Assembly: GCA_019635315.1 (NCBI GenBank)
Contig: JAHBZT010000002.1
Span: 806,001 to 870,000, forward strand
Direction of reading: 5' to 3'
DNA length: 64,000 nucleotides
Origin: Rubrivivax sp.
GTDB lineage: Bacteria > Pseudomonadota > Gammaproteobacteria > Burkholderiales > Burkholderiaceae_C
The notes beneath the pieces are model-generated. The model was not told the origin of the DNA, did no database searches, and was given only the letters and a program-made list of their open reading frames with translations. How positions within the stretch are numbered: the stretch's first letter is position 1; each line of letters begins with the position of its first letter. Below, one piece after another: positions 24,899 through 36,451 of this stretch. The translations under genes and the position numbers were made by a program.

Positions 24899-26775
24899 GC
24901 AATCTCCAGCACACAGCCCTGCACGAAGCCCTGCACAGCGGCAACCACACGTTGCCCAAGCTGCTGCAACACTGGGCCCGCACCACGCCCGATGCGCTGG
25001 CCTTCCGCGAGAAGGACCTGGGCATCTGGAACCGCATGACCTGGCGCCACTACCACGACACCGCGCGCCGCTTCGCGCTGGGATTGCTGGCGCTGGGTTT
25101 CCGGCGCGGCGAGCGGCTGGCCATCGCCAGCGAAGACACGCCCGAATGGATGTTTGCCGACCTGGGCACGCAGGCCATCGGCGGTGTGGTGGTCGGCATC
25201 TACCCGACCAACCCGTGGCCCGAGCTGCAGTACATCGTCCACCACTCCAACAGCCGCTTCGTCGTCTGCGGCGACCAGGAGCAGGTCGACAAGGTGCTGG
25301 ACGCCATCGCCAAGCACGAGGTCGGTCTGCCCGAGGTCACCAAGATCATCGCCGTGGACATGAAGGGCATGCGGCTGTACCCGCGCGAGCTGCTGATGTC
25401 GTTCGCAGAAGTCCTGGAGCTGGGTGATCAGTACGCCGCCGCCTCGGCCGAGAACGCCCGCGCCTTCGACGACGGCATTGCCGCCACGCAGCCCGACGAC
25501 ACCTGCATGCTGGTCTACACCTCGGGCACCACCGGGCCGCCCAAGGGCGCGATGCTGTCGCACCGCAACCTGATCGTGACCACCGACAAGCTGCGCAGCC
25601 ATTTCGGGCTCGACCAGCACAACATGCAGGTGCTGTGCTACCTGCCCTTGTGCCACGTGGCCGAACGTGCCTTCTCCACCGTCATGCACATGATGACCGG
25701 CGGCGTGGTGAACTACGCCGAGTCGATCGACACCGTCGCGGTCAACCTGCGCGAAATCGCACCGACCGTCTTCCTGGGCGTGCCACGCATCTGGGAGAAG
25801 CTGCAGCAGGGCATCGTGATGCGCATGCAGGACGCCACGCGCTTCCAGCGTTGGGCTTTCGAGCGCTGCTTCGCCGCGGGCAAGGCCCTGTTCGAGCGCG
25901 CCGAGCAGCGCGACGGCCAGCGCAGTTGGGGCGACCGGCTGCAGTTCGCGCTGCTGTGGCTGCTAATGTTCCGCAACCTGCAGAAGTTCGTCGGCCTCGA
26001 CCGCATGCGCTGCGGATTCTGCGGCGGCGCCAGTGTCTCTCCCGAGGTGCTGAAGTTCTTTCGCATCCTGGGCCTGCCCGTGTACCAGGTCTACGGCATG
26101 ACCGAGTCCGGCGGCGTCATCTTTCACCAGCATGCCAAGGCCGAGCGGCTGGGTGCCACCGGCACGCCGATCGAAGGCCTGAACTGGAAGATCGCCGAGG
26201 ACGGCGAACTGATCGTCAAGCATCCGGCCGTGTTCAAGGGCTACCTGCACGACAACAACGCCACCGCGCTGACGGTCCAGGACGGCTGGCTGCACACCGG
26301 CGACGTCGTGGCGCTGGCGCCCAACGGCGAGCTGATGATCGTCGACCGCAAGAAGGCCATCATCATCACCAGCGGCGGCAAGAACATCTCGCCCTCGGAA
26401 ATCGAGAACGCGCTCAAAGACAGCATCTACGTGCGCGAAGCCATCGTGCTCGGCGACGGCCGCCACTTCCTGTCGGCGCTGGTGCAGATCGACTACGAGA
26501 CCGTCGGCAAATGGGCGCAGGAACGCCGTCTGGCCTATACCACCTACCGCAGCCTGTCGCAACTGCCGGAAGTGCGCGAGCTGGTCGACGCGGAAGTGCG
26601 GCGCGTGAACCAGCAGTTCGCGCGGGTCGAGAACATCCGCAAGTTCGTGATCCTCGAGAAGGAACTCGACCACGACGACGGCGAGCTGACGGCCACGCAG
26701 AAGGTGCGCCGCAGCATCATCGGCAAGAAGTTCGCACGCGAGATCGAGCTGATCTACGGTGGAGGCACCGCCTGA
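24895..26775 (+). CDS. AMP-forming long-chain-type acyl-CoA synthetase inside the transporter operon
   Basis: This 626-residue ligase carries the P-loop YTSGTTGPPKGAML, YGMTES, the TGD motif in HTGDVV, and a C-terminal domain with KNISPSEIE. It belongs to the long-chain FadD15/ACSBG-like group that accepts bulky acids. It forms an acyl-AMP and then the CoA thioester, trapping imported acid inside the cell. Located between livG and livH with 4-bp and 1-bp overlaps, it is clearly part of the uptake unit. The ABC plus ligase arrangement is common in Burkholderiales clusters for aromatic or alicyclic carboxylates. Confidence 0.92.
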   Translation: MSNLQHTALHEALHSGNHTLPKLLQHWARTTPDALAFREKDLGIWNRMTWRHYHDTARRFALGLLALGFRRGERLAIASEDTPEWMFADLGTQAIGGVVVGIYPTNPWPELQYIVHHSNSRFVVCGDQEQVDKVLDAIAKHEVGLPEVTKIIAVDMKGMRLYPRELLMSFAEVLELGDQYAAASAENARAFDDGIAATQPDDTCMLVYTSGTTGPPKGAMLSHRNLIVTTDKLRSHFGLDQHNMQVLCYLPLCHVAERAFSTVMHMMTGGVVNYAESIDTVAVNLREIAPTVFLGVPRIWEKLQQGIVMRMQDATRFQRWAFERCFAAGKALFERAEQRDGQRSWGDRLQFALLWLLMFRNLQKFVGLDRMRCGFCGGASVSPEVLKFFRILGLPVYQVYGMTESGGVIFHQHAKAERLGATGTPIEGLNWKIAEDGELIVKHPAVFKGYLHDNNATALTVQDGWLHTGDVVALAPNGELMIVDRKKAIIITSGGKNISPSEIENALKDSIYVREAIVLGDGRHFLSALVQIDYETVGKWAQERRLAYTTYRSLSQLPEVRELVDAEVRRVNQQFARVENIRKFVILEKELDHDDGELTATQKVRRSIIGKKFAREIELIYGGGTA

Positions 26776-27647
26776 TGGACTACTTCATTCAGTTGCTCGT
26801 GTCGGGCATCGCGGCGGGCATGGTCTACGGCTTCATCGGCATGGGCTACGCCATGATCTACCGCGCCACCGGCGTGGTGAATTTCGCCCAGGGCGAGCTG
26901 ATGATGCTGGTGGCCTACATCGCCTTCACGCTGGCGGGCACCTTCCAACTCGGCTTCTGGCCGCTGCTGTTGGCCAGCGTCGTCGCCTCGGTCGCCTTGG
27001 GGCTTCTGATCGAGGTGCTTCTGATCCGCCCGATGCTGGGCCAGCCGGTGTTCTCGACCGTGATGGTGACGATCGGCCTGGCCGTCATCATCCGCTCGGT
27101 CGTGGTGCTGATCTGGGGCGCGGATCCGATGCCGCTGTCCACCGGGCTGTCGACCGAGCCGATCCGCATCGGGCCGGCGGGCATCTATCCGGCACAGCTC
27201 CACGCACTGGGCATCATGGCAGCGGTGGTGGCCGGGCTCTGGGCCTTCTTCCGCTACTCTCGGGTGGGCATCGCAATGCGTGCCACCGCCAATTTGCAGA
27301 CCACGGCGCTTCTGATGGGCATCAACGTCAAGCGCATCTTCGCGCTGTCGTGGGCGCTGTCCGCGGGCCTTGCCGCCATCGCCGGGGTCCTGGTGGGCGT
27401 CATCTACGACCTCGAGCCGGGCATGTGGCTCGTCGGCCTGCGCAGCTTCCCGGCGGTCATCCTCGGCGGCCTGGACTCGGTGTTCGGTGCGGCCCTGGGC
27501 GGCATCCTGATCGGCGTGGTCGAGAACATGTCGGAAGGCTACATCGGCCGCGGCATGAAGGAAATCGCCGGCTTCGTGCTGATCCTGATCGTCCTCATGG
27601 TCAGGCCCTACGGTCTGTTCGGCAAACCCGATATCGAGCGAGTCTGA
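26775..27647 (+). CDS. livH: ABC transporter permease (LivH-like)
   Basis: This 290-residue membrane protein has about eight hydrophobic segments and the LivH features GLIYG-like AAGMVYGFIGMGYAMIYRATGVVNFAQGE at its start and VGLRSFPAVILGGLDS near the end. It forms half of the translocation channel with the LivM-like protein. The ATG overlaps the ligase TGA by one base (TGATG); a longer in-frame upstream extension lies inside the ligase gene and is not used. Confidence 0.92.
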   Translation: MDYFIQLLVSGIAAGMVYGFIGMGYAMIYRATGVVNFAQGELMMLVAYIAFTLAGTFQLGFWPLLLASVVASVALGLLIEVLLIRPMLGQPVFSTVMVTIGLAVIIRSVVVLIWGADPMPLSTGLSTEPIRIGPAGIYPAQLHALGIMAAVVAGLWAFFRYSRVGIAMRATANLQTTALLMGINVKRIFALSWALSAGLAAIAGVLVGVIYDLEPGMWLVGLRSFPAVILGGLDSVFGAALGGILIGVVENMSEGYIGRGMKEIAGFVLILIVLMVRPYGLFGKPDIERV

Positions 27648-28684
27648 TGCGCAGCGGCAACTTCAAGGAAAACTACCGCCAGGTCCTGGCGCTGACCGAC
27701 TCGGTGCCGGTCATCGTCTGGACACTGTTGCTGGTCGCAGCCCTGGCGCTGGTGCCGATGCTGCTGAGCAAGTACTACATCTCGCTGGTGCTGCTGCTGA
27801 TGATCACGGCCGTCGGCGTGCTCGGCCTGAACCTGCTCACCGGCAGCACCGGGCTGATCTCGCTGGGGCACTCAGGCTTCCTGGCCGTCGGCGCCTACGC
27901 CACCGGCATCGTGGCCGGCAAGCTGGGCTGGCCGATGCCGCTGTGCCTGCTGGCCGGCGGTGTGTGCGCGGCCGCCGCCGGGCTGGTGGTCGGCGTGCCA
28001 TCGCTGCGCCTGAAGGGCCTGTACCTGGCGATCACGACCATGGCCTTCGCGGTCATCATCAACCACCTGATCCTCAACGGCGGCGGTCTGACGGGCGGCT
28101 CTGAGGGACTGTCGGTGCCGCAGCCGGCCCTGTTCGGCACCACGCTCGCAGCCGAGCGCGGCTACTACTTCGTGGTCCTGGCCGTGTTGGTGGTGGCGGT
28201 GCTGGTGACGCTGAACCTGTTGCGCAGTCGCGTCGGCCGGGCCTTCATCGCGATCCGCGAGCACGACATCGCCGCCCGCGCGATGGGGGTCGACCTGGTG
28301 CGCTGGAAGCTGCTGGCGTTCATGGTCAGCGCCTTCTACACCGGCATCGCCGGGGGCCTGCTGGCCTATTACACGCGCTACCTCAACGTCGACAGCTTCA
28401 GCCTGCTGATCTCGATCGAAGCGCTGTCGATGCTGATCGTCGGCGGGCTCGGCTCGGTAGCCGGCGCCTTGCTGGGCACGGTCTTCATCTTCGGCCTGAA
28501 CGAAGGCCTGGGGCTGCTGTTCAGCGCCCTCGGGTCGGGCGCGACGTCGACCTCCTTCTTCGAGATCAAAGGCATCGTCTACGGACTGGCCATCGTGCTG
28601 TTCCTGCGCTTCGAACCTGACGGCCTGATCGGCCGCTGGCGCGACATCAAGCACTACTGGACCCACTGGCCCTTCAGGTTCTGA
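27647..28684 (+). CDS. livM: ABC transporter permease (LivM-like)
   Basis: This 345-residue membrane protein has the LivM pattern: an N-terminal leader of about 25 residues, then LLTGSTGLISLGHSGFLAVG, GLYLAITTMAF, and the coupling region AIREHDIAARAMGVD followed by SIEALSMLIVGGLGS. It forms the second half of the channel. The ATG overlaps the livH-like TGA by one base. A receptor gene follows after 40 bp. Confidence 0.92.
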   Translation: MRSGNFKENYRQVLALTDSVPVIVWTLLLVAALALVPMLLSKYYISLVLLLMITAVGVLGLNLLTGSTGLISLGHSGFLAVGAYATGIVAGKLGWPMPLCLLAGGVCAAAAGLVVGVPSLRLKGLYLAITTMAFAVIINHLILNGGGLTGGSEGLSVPQPALFGTTLAAERGYYFVVLAVLVVAVLVTLNLLRSRVGRAFIAIREHDIAARAMGVDLVRWKLLAFMVSAFYTGIAGGLLAYYTRYLNVDSFSLLISIEALSMLIVGGLGSVAGALLGTVFIFGLNEGLGLLFSALGSGATSTSFFEIKGIVYGLAIVLFLRFEPDGLIGRWRDIKHYWTHWPFRF

Positions 28685-28724
28685 CCCGTCAACCCGCCGC
28701 CCTGCCCCACCGAGGACACCCACC

Positions 28725-29930
28725 ATGCACCAGACCCTTCGCTGCATCCGCACCACCCTGATCAGCACTGGCCTTCTCGCCGCCGCCGCGGCATCGGCCA
28801 TGGCCGCCGACCCGGGTGTGTTCGAAGATCGCATCGTCATCGGCTCGGTGCTGCCGCAGACCGGCCCGCCCAGCCTGATCGGCAAGGCCGCCGTGATCGC
28901 GTTGCGTGTCTGGGAGAAGGACGTCAACGCCCGCGGTGGCATCCACGGTCGCAAGATCGACCTGCGTGTCGAGGAAGACGCCTATGTGCCGCAGCGCTCG
29001 GTGCAGGCGGTGAAGAAGCTTATCGACGTCGACAAGGTGTTCGCCTTGCTGGGCACCTCCGGTTCGTCGCATCTGCTCGCGATGATGCCCACCATCGAGG
29101 AGAACCAGATCCCGGCGCTGAACTTCGCCGCCGTAGCCGGCGCGCACTTCACGCCGCCGCGCAAGACCGTCTTCAACATCGGCGCCACCTACTGTCAGGA
29201 GATCGACGGTGTGATGAAGCACCTGGTCACCTCGCGCAAACTGCAGGGCGCCAAGTTCGCCATCATCTACCAGGACGACGACTACGGCGCCGACGTCAAG
29301 TGCGGGTACGACGCGGCGCTCAAGGCGCTCGGCCTGAGCAGCACCATCGCTGTGGCCTACAAGCGAGGGGCCAAGGACCTGTCGGCCGAAGTCCTGGCAG
29401 TGCAACGCGCCGGGGCCACCTTCGTGCTGACAGGGGGCATCATTGCCGAGACCGCGACCATGCTCAAGGAGATCCAGAAGAACGGCATGAACGTCGTGCG
29501 GCTGGCACCGCACCCGTCGCACTTGGGCCCCGTGCTCGCGCTGGCCGGCAGCGCCGCCGAAGGACTGCTGCTGGCCGACTACGTGCCGCCCATCACCGAC
29601 ACCGAAATTCAGGGCATCGGCCGGCTCAATGCCCTGGCCTACAAGTACCTCAGCGGCGACGAGGTGAAGGCGATGAACCGCTACTCGCTGACGGCGATGG
29701 TCGCGGCCCAGTTGCTGGAGTCGGCGCTGCAGGCGTGCGGCCGCAACCTGACCCGTGCCTGCCTGGTGCAGAAGCTGGAACAGACCAAGAACTTCACCAG
29801 CGACGGCATCATGGCCCCGCTGACCTTCGGCCCCAACGTCCGCCAGAGCGGTACGCGGCCGATCCTGATCAAGGCCGATACCGCCACGGGCAAGTTCGAG
29901 CGTGCATCCGAGTTTCTCGACGGCAAGTGA
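28725..29930 (+). CDS. Periplasmic receptor of the Liv-type ABC transporter (first copy)
   Basis: This 401-residue protein has a Sec signal peptide cut near AMAADP and a type I periplasmic-binding-protein fold of the Peripla_BP_6 (LivK) group: GSVLPQTGPPSLIGKAA, GGIHGRKIDL, and GTSGSSHL in the ligand site. GAGGA precedes the ATG. It delivers the substrate to the LivFGHM-like complex. Four cysteines in the C-terminal half (SALQACGRN, RACLVQ and others) may form disulfides. A paralogue follows directly, so the transporter seems to use two receptors. Confidence 0.9.
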   Translation: MHQTLRCIRTTLISTGLLAAAAASAMAADPGVFEDRIVIGSVLPQTGPPSLIGKAAVIALRVWEKDVNARGGIHGRKIDLRVEEDAYVPQRSVQAVKKLIDVDKVFALLGTSGSSHLLAMMPTIEENQIPALNFAAVAGAHFTPPRKTVFNIGATYCQEIDGVMKHLVTSRKLQGAKFAIIYQDDDYGADVKCGYDAALKALGLSSTIAVAYKRGAKDLSAEVLAVQRAGATFVLTGGIIAETATMLKEIQKNGMNVVRLAPHPSHLGPVLALAGSAAEGLLLADYVPPITDTEIQGIGRLNALAYKYLSGDEVKAMNRYSLTAMVAAQLLESALQACGRNLTRACLVQKLEQTKNFTSDGIMAPLTFGPNVRQSGTRPILIKADTATGKFERASEFLDGK

Positions 29931-29973
29931 GCCCAAGGCATCCACCCGATTCAACTGCACATACTTGCGCCCT

Positions 29974-31179
29974 ATGAACATTTCTTCGCTGCAGACAACC
30001 CGCGCCATCGCCGCGGCCTTCGCCCTGACCCTGGTGCAGGGCGTCGCGATGGCCGAGCCCGGCGTCACGGACAGCCAGATCGTGCTCGGCTCGGTGACGC
30101 CGGTCAGCGGCCCGCCCAGCCTGCTGGGCAAGGCGCACATGGCCGCACTCAAGGTGTGGCAGGAGGACGTCAACAGCCGCGGCGGCATCAACGGGCGCAA
30201 GGTCGAGATCCGACTCGACGACGACGGCTACGTGCCTCAGCGCGCGCTGCAGGGTGTGAAACGCCTGAACGAATCGGAGAACGTCTTCGGCCTGATCGGC
30301 ACCTCGGGCTCGGCGATGCTGCAGGCCATGCTGCCCTACATCAACGAGCAGAAGATCCCGACCATCAACGCGATGGCCGTTGCCGCCTCGCACTTCAACC
30401 CGCCGAACAAGACGGTGTTCATCGTCGGCCCGACCTACTGCCAGGAACTGGGCACGGCCATGATCCACCTGGTCAAGACACGCAAGCTGCAGGCGGAGAA
30501 GTTCGCCATCGCCTACCAGGACGACGAATTCGGCACCGACGTGCGTTGTGGCTACCAGAAGGCGGTCAAGGCGCTGGGCCTGAAGAGCGTCTCCGAGATT
30601 GCTTTCAAGCGCGGCACCAAGGACTTCTCGGCCGAGATGCTGAGCCTGAAGCAGGCAGGCGCCACCTTCCTGGCGTCAGGCGGCGTCGTCGCCGAGCACT
30701 CGATGCTGATGAAGGAGGCGGCTAAGAACCAGATGCCGCTGACCATTCTGGCGGTGCACTCGGCGCATCTCACGCCGGTGCAGGCCCTGGCCGGTGCCGC
30801 GGGCGACGGCTACTTCGTCGCCGACTACGTGCCGCCGCTGACCGACCTGGCCGTGCCCGGCATGGCCAAGTTCATGGGGCTGGCGCAGAAGCACCTCTCG
30901 GCCGACGAGCTCAAGATGCTGAACCGCTACTCGATCACGGCCTATGTGGGCGCCCTGCTGATGGAGGACGCCATCCGCCGCTGTGGCAAGACGCTGACGC
31001 GGGCCTGCGTTGTGGAAAAACTCGAGACGACCAAGAACTTCGGCACCGACGGTCTGGCCTCACCGATCAGCTTCTCGCCCACGGTGCGCCACTCGCCGAG
31101 CAGCGTGCTGATCCTGAAGTCGGACGCCAAAGCCTCCAAGTTCGACCGCGTATCGGAACCGCTTGCGGTCGTCGACTGA
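29974..31179 (+). CDS. Periplasmic receptor of the Liv-type ABC transporter (second copy)
   Basis: This 401-residue paralogue of the preceding receptor has the same length and layout: signal peptide ending VAMAEP, then GSVTPVSGPPSLLGKAHM, GGINGRKVEI, GTSGSAML and the conserved C-terminal LTRACVVEKLETTKNF. Differences cluster around the binding cleft (for example SGSAM against SGSSH), which suggests a different ligand preference rather than a silent copy. I chose ATG 29974 over an in-frame ATG at 29902 that would overlap the first copy. The carboxylase genes start two bases after its stop. Confidence 0.9.
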   Translation: MNISSLQTTRAIAAAFALTLVQGVAMAEPGVTDSQIVLGSVTPVSGPPSLLGKAHMAALKVWQEDVNSRGGINGRKVEIRLDDDGYVPQRALQGVKRLNESENVFGLIGTSGSAMLQAMLPYINEQKIPTINAMAVAASHFNPPNKTVFIVGPTYCQELGTAMIHLVKTRKLQAEKFAIAYQDDEFGTDVRCGYQKAVKALGLKSVSEIAFKRGTKDFSAEMLSLKQAGATFLASGGVVAEHSMLMKEAAKNQMPLTILAVHSAHLTPVQALAGAAGDGYFVADYVPPLTDLAVPGMAKFMGLAQKHLSADELKMLNRYSITAYVGALLMEDAIRRCGKTLTRACVVEKLETTKNFGTDGLASPISFSPTVRHSPSSVLILKSDAKASKFDRVSEPLAVVD

Positions 31180-31181
31180 AC

Positions 31182-32690
<1,509 letters not shown>

Positions 32691-32696
32691 AGCCCC

Positions 32697-33194
32697 ATGC
32701 ATGCCCGCTACCTGATCGATGGCACCGCGCACGATGTGGTGGCCGTCCGCGGCGGCGACGGCGGCGTGCAGTTGCGCCGCGGCCAGCGCACCCTGAGCGT
32801 CAGCCGCGAGGCCCTGCCCGACGGGCGCTGCCGCATCACCATCGACGGCCGATCCCGGACCGTGCACCTGGCCGCCGGGGCCGACGCGGTGTTCGTCCAT
32901 GCCGACGGCCTCGGCGCAGTCCAGGTCGAACGGCAGACGTTGTCTCGCGCCGCCGGCGACACGGCTGGCGGAGCCTCCAACCTGCTCAGTGCTCCCATGC
33001 CCGGCGTGGTCATCGCCGTCCACGTGGCCGCGGGTGAACTGGTGCATGCCGGCCAGGCGTTGATGGTCATCGAGAGCATGAAGCTCGAGACCACCCTGAC
33101 CGCCCCGCGCGACGCGCGGGTAAGGGCGGTGCACCACCCGGTCGGCGCCAGTTTCGCGCTGAAGGCGGCGCTGATCACCCTCGAAGACGCCTGA
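32697..33194 (+). CDS. Biotin carboxyl carrier protein of the acyl-CoA carboxylase
   Basis: This 165-residue protein ends in a biotinyl domain with the motif VIESMKLET; Lys129 is the biotin attachment site. The preceding LSAPMPGVV is the usual start of that domain, and the N-terminal 85 residues resemble the linker/BT domain found in fused MCC and GCC alpha chains. It looks like the detached C-terminus of such an alpha chain. A strong GGAGGAAC lies upstream. It shuttles carboxybiotin between the flanking subunits. Confidence 0.92.
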   Translation: MHARYLIDGTAHDVVAVRGGDGGVQLRRGQRTLSVSREALPDGRCRITIDGRSRTVHLAAGADAVFVHADGLGAVQVERQTLSRAAGDTAGGASNLLSAPMPGVVIAVHVAAGELVHAGQALMVIESMKLETTLTAPRDARVRAVHHPVGASFALKAALITLEDA

Positions 33195-33214
33195 ACCTGC
33201 CGCCGCCGACACCG

Positions 33215-34813
33215 ATGAAGCGCATCGAATCCCGCGTCGATACCTCGTCAGAGGCCTACCAGCGCAACCATGCCGCGATCAGCGCCATCGTCGCCGACTT
33301 CCGCGCCCGCCAGGAACGCGCCCGCCACCTCTGCCCGCCACGCGACCTGATGCGCCTGCGTTCGCAGAACAAGCTGCTGCCGCGCGAACGGCTCGACCTG
33401 CTGCTCGACCCCGGCACGCCTTTCCTCGAGTTCTCGTCACTGGCCGCCTGCGGCCAGTACGACGACGAGGTGCCGGGCGCGAACGTTATCACCGGACTGG
33501 GCGTGGTCAGCGGTCGCGAGGTGCTGATCCACTGCGACAACTCCGGCATCAAGGGCGGCGCCTGGTACACGCTGACGCCGCGCAAGCTGACGCGGCTGCT
33601 CGACATCGCGCTGGAGAACCGCCTGCCGGTGCTGCACCTGTGCGACAGCGCCGGCGCCTTCCTCGAAGAGCTGTCGGGCGTTTACATCGAAGGCGGGCGC
33701 GTCTTCCGCAACCAGTGCCTGCTGTCCAAGGCCCATGTGCCGCAGATCGCGATGGTCTTCGGCCACTGCACCGCCGGCGGCGCCTACATCCCGGCGCTGT
33801 GCGACTACAGCATCATCGTGCGCGGTGCCGGCGGCGTGTTCCTCGGCGGCCCGCCTCTCGTCAAGGCCGCCACCGGCGAGGAACACACAGCCGACGAGAT
33901 CGGCGGCGCCGACCTGCACACCCAGGTCTCGGGCACGGTGGACTACGCCGCCGACAGCGAGGCCCACGCGATCGAGATCTGCCGCGATCTCGTCGCCCAG
34001 TTCAGGCCCGCCACGCGCAGCTTCGTGCCCGAGCGCGAGCCCGAGGCGCCCTACTACGACCCCGACGAAATGCACGGCATCGTCAGCCCCGACCACAAGG
34101 TGCAGTTCGACCACCGCGAGCTGATTGCACGCATGGTCGACGGCAGCCGCTTCCACGAGTACCAGCCGGCCTATGGCACGACGCTGGTCTGCGGCTACGC
34201 CTACCTCTGGGGCTACCGCATCGGCATCCTGGCCAACAACGGCGTGCTCTTCTCCGACAGCTCCAAGAAGGCGGCGCACTTCATCGCGCTGTGTAACCAG
34301 AATCGCACGCCGCTGGTGTTTCTGCAGAACACCACCGGCTACATGATCGGCCGCAGCTACGAGATGGAAGGCATCACCAAGGACGGCGCCAAGATGCTGA
34401 TGGCGCAGGCCGGCAGCGAGGTGCCCAAGTTCACCGTGATCACCAGTGCGGCCTTCGGCGCGGGCTATTACGGCATGTGTGGCCGTGCCTGGGACCCGCG
34501 CTTCATCTGGGCCTGGCCCAACATCCACATGGGCGTGATGGGGCCCGAGCAGGCCGCCAACACCCTGGCCGATGTCAAGATCGCGCAGCTGCGGCGCCAG
34601 GGGCACGTCCCCGACGAGGCCGCGATGAAGGTTCTGAGGGACCGCGTGTACGAGAAGGCCGAGCGCGAATCCAACGCCTACTTCGCCACGTCGCGCCTAT
34701 GGGACGACGGCTTGCTGGCGCCGACCGACACGCGCAACGCGCTGGGCATGGCGCTGTCGGCAGCGTCCCACGCGCCGATCGGCGAGCCTCACTACGGCAT
34801 CTTCCGCTTCTAG
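33215..34813 (+). CDS. Acyl-CoA carboxylase, carboxyltransferase subunit (MCC/GCC-like)
   Basis: This 532-residue carboxyltransferase has both crotonase-like halves. The N-terminal half shows CTAGGAYIPAL and GPPLVKAATGEE; the C-terminal half shows NTTGYMIGRSYE and SAAFGAGYYGMCG. These motifs resemble methylcrotonyl-CoA and geranyl-CoA carboxylases more than propionyl-CoA carboxylases. It transfers CO2 from biotin to the gamma or alpha carbon of an acyl-CoA. No methylglutaconyl-CoA hydratase or HMG-CoA lyase is adjacent, so leucine breakdown is not proven. A branched or unsaturated product of the BadHI-type pathway may be the substrate. Confidence 0.92.
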   Translation: MKRIESRVDTSSEAYQRNHAAISAIVADFRARQERARHLCPPRDLMRLRSQNKLLPRERLDLLLDPGTPFLEFSSLAACGQYDDEVPGANVITGLGVVSGREVLIHCDNSGIKGGAWYTLTPRKLTRLLDIALENRLPVLHLCDSAGAFLEELSGVYIEGGRVFRNQCLLSKAHVPQIAMVFGHCTAGGAYIPALCDYSIIVRGAGGVFLGGPPLVKAATGEEHTADEIGGADLHTQVSGTVDYAADSEAHAIEICRDLVAQFRPATRSFVPEREPEAPYYDPDEMHGIVSPDHKVQFDHRELIARMVDGSRFHEYQPAYGTTLVCGYAYLWGYRIGILANNGVLFSDSSKKAAHFIALCNQNRTPLVFLQNTTGYMIGRSYEMEGITKDGAKMLMAQAGSEVPKFTVITSAAFGAGYYGMCGRAWDPRFIWAWPNIHMGVMGPEQAANTLADVKIAQLRRQGHVPDEAAMKVLRDRVYEKAERESNAYFATSRLWDDGLLAPTDTRNALGMALSAASHAPIGEPHYGIFRF

Positions 34814-34827
34814 CATGAACCGGCGGC

Positions 34828-36411
34828 TCAGGCGGCTTGCGTTTCCTGGTCCAGCCTGAACATGGCGACCACCTGATTGAGGCTGTGAGTCTGCTCGCGC
34901 AGGCTCTCGGCCGCGGCAGCAGACTGCTCCACCAAAGCAGCATTGCGTTGTACGGCCTCATCGATCTTCGCTGCGGCCTCGCTGGCTCCGTGCACACCAC
35001 TGGCCTGCTGGTGCGTTGATGCGCTGATCTCGCCGAGCAGTTCAGACAGGCGCTGGCTGGACCTGACAATGGCCGACATGGCGCCCTGAGTCTCGTCGGC
35101 GACCCGCGCACCCGAAGTGACGGCCTCCACATTGGCGGCGATCAGCGCCTTGATCTCGGCTGCCGCAACGGTCGAACGCTGCGCCAGCGATCGCACCTCC
35201 GAGGCGACGACCGAGAAGCCGCGCCCCTGCTCGCCGGCGCGCGCGGCCTCGACGCTTGCGTTGAGCGCCAGAATGTTGGTCTGAAAGGCGATGCCGTCGA
35301 TGACGCCGACGATGTCCGCCATCTTGCGAGACGATGCCGTGATCTCCGCCATCGTCGCTACCATCTTCTGCAGCCGCCGCCCTCCGTCTGCCGCTGCGGC
35401 GGTCGCTTGGTCCGCCACGCCGGCTGCCTCGCGCGAAGAGGCGGCATTCTGGTTGACGCTGGCCGACAGCTGCTGCAGCGTGGCTACCGTGTGCTGCAGC
35501 GACGCCGCTTGTTGTTCCGTGCGGGCCGAGAGATCCTGGTTGCCAGCAGCGATTTCGCTGGAGGCCACCAGGATAGAGCTGGATGATTCTCGAATCGACC
35601 CGATGCTGCCGCGCAGGCCGTCGCCCATCCGATCGAGAGAGGCCAGCAAGCGGCCGATCTCATCGGACCGGCTGGCCACCTGGTCGCTTTGGCGCAAGCC
35701 ATCTCGACTCAGGTCTCCCGCCGCGACGCGGTCTGCCAGACGCACGGCTGCCACCAGGGGTACGCTCACCGAGCGTGTCACCAACCAGCCACAGATCACC
35801 GCCGCGATGAGCCCCACGACGCCGGTCGCGGCAATCAGCAGGCGTGCGGTACGTCCCGAATCTGCAATGCTCGCGGCCGCCTCCTGGACGTGAGCGCGTT
35901 GGCGCTCGGCGAAGCGCGTCAGCACCGACGCGCGCTGTGCCGACGGGGCTTCGATGTGCGAGGTCAGCACCTTGACGGCATCCTCAGGCTGAAACGCCAG
36001 TGCCAAGGCGATGGCCTTCGCATAGTGCGGTGCAGTCTGCTCGGCGATGAGCTGGACCGTCTCGATGTCGCCGCGGTCCTGTGGGTCGACTGCGGAGGCG
36101 GCCAACTGCTGCAGGGTACCCAGGACTTGGCCGTCAAGTGTCTTGATCAACGCCGCCTGCCGCTGCATGGCCTCGGGATCCGAGAACAGGCCGATGTTTC
36201 GGATGGCGACATCCTGCCGCTGGACCTGGCTGAGCAGCTCGGCCGCAGCATTGAACCTCGCCTGCGCCGGACCGAGAGTCTCTTCGATCAGCCGCTGCGA
36301 CTGCCAGGCGTTGCCAATGCCGACGGCGCACACCGTTGCCAGCAAAGCCGCGACCAAGCCGAATCCGACTGCCAGTCGCTGCGCGACACTCATTCCTGCA
36401 ACGATCTTCAT
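34828..36411 (-). CDS. Methyl-accepting chemotaxis protein
   Basis: This 527-residue chemoreceptor has a membrane segment at about residues 13-33, a periplasmic four-helix-bundle-type sensor of about 150 residues, a second membrane segment near residue 190, a HAMP domain, and a cytoplasmic signalling hairpin with the conserved tip region ([20 protein letters not shown]). It controls CheA/CheW. There is no C-terminal CheR-binding pentapeptide. ATG 36411 is preferred over an in-frame ATG at 36489 because the first membrane segment then lies at the usual place and GGAGA precedes it. It is 40 bp downstream of a Cache protein gene on the same strand. Confidence 0.92.
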   Translation of the reverse strand: MKIVAGMSVAQRLAVGFGLVAALLATVCAVGIGNAWQSQRLIEETLGPAQARFNAAAELLSQVQRQDVAIRNIGLFSDPEAMQRQAALIKTLDGQVLGTLQQLAASAVDPQDRGDIETVQLIAEQTAPHYAKAIALALAFQPEDAVKVLTSHIEAPSAQRASVLTRFAERQRAHVQEAAASIADSGRTARLLIAATGVVGLIAAVICGWLVTRSVSVPLVAAVRLADRVAAGDLSRDGLRQSDQVASRSDEIGRLLASLDRMGDGLRGSIGSIRESSSSILVASSEIAAGNQDLSARTEQQAASLQHTVATLQQLSASVNQNAASSREAAGVADQATAAAADGGRRLQKMVATMAEITASSRKMADIVGVIDGIAFQTNILALNASVEAARAGEQGRGFSVVASEVRSLAQRSTVAAAEIKALIAANVEAVTSGARVADETQGAMSAIVRSSQRLSELLGEISASTHQQASGVHGASEAAAKIDEAVQRNAALVEQSAAAAESLREQTHSLNQVVAMFRLDQETQAA

Positions 36412-36451
36412 GCCACCGTCTCCAGTATCGTCTTGATCGTTTCCAGCAACC

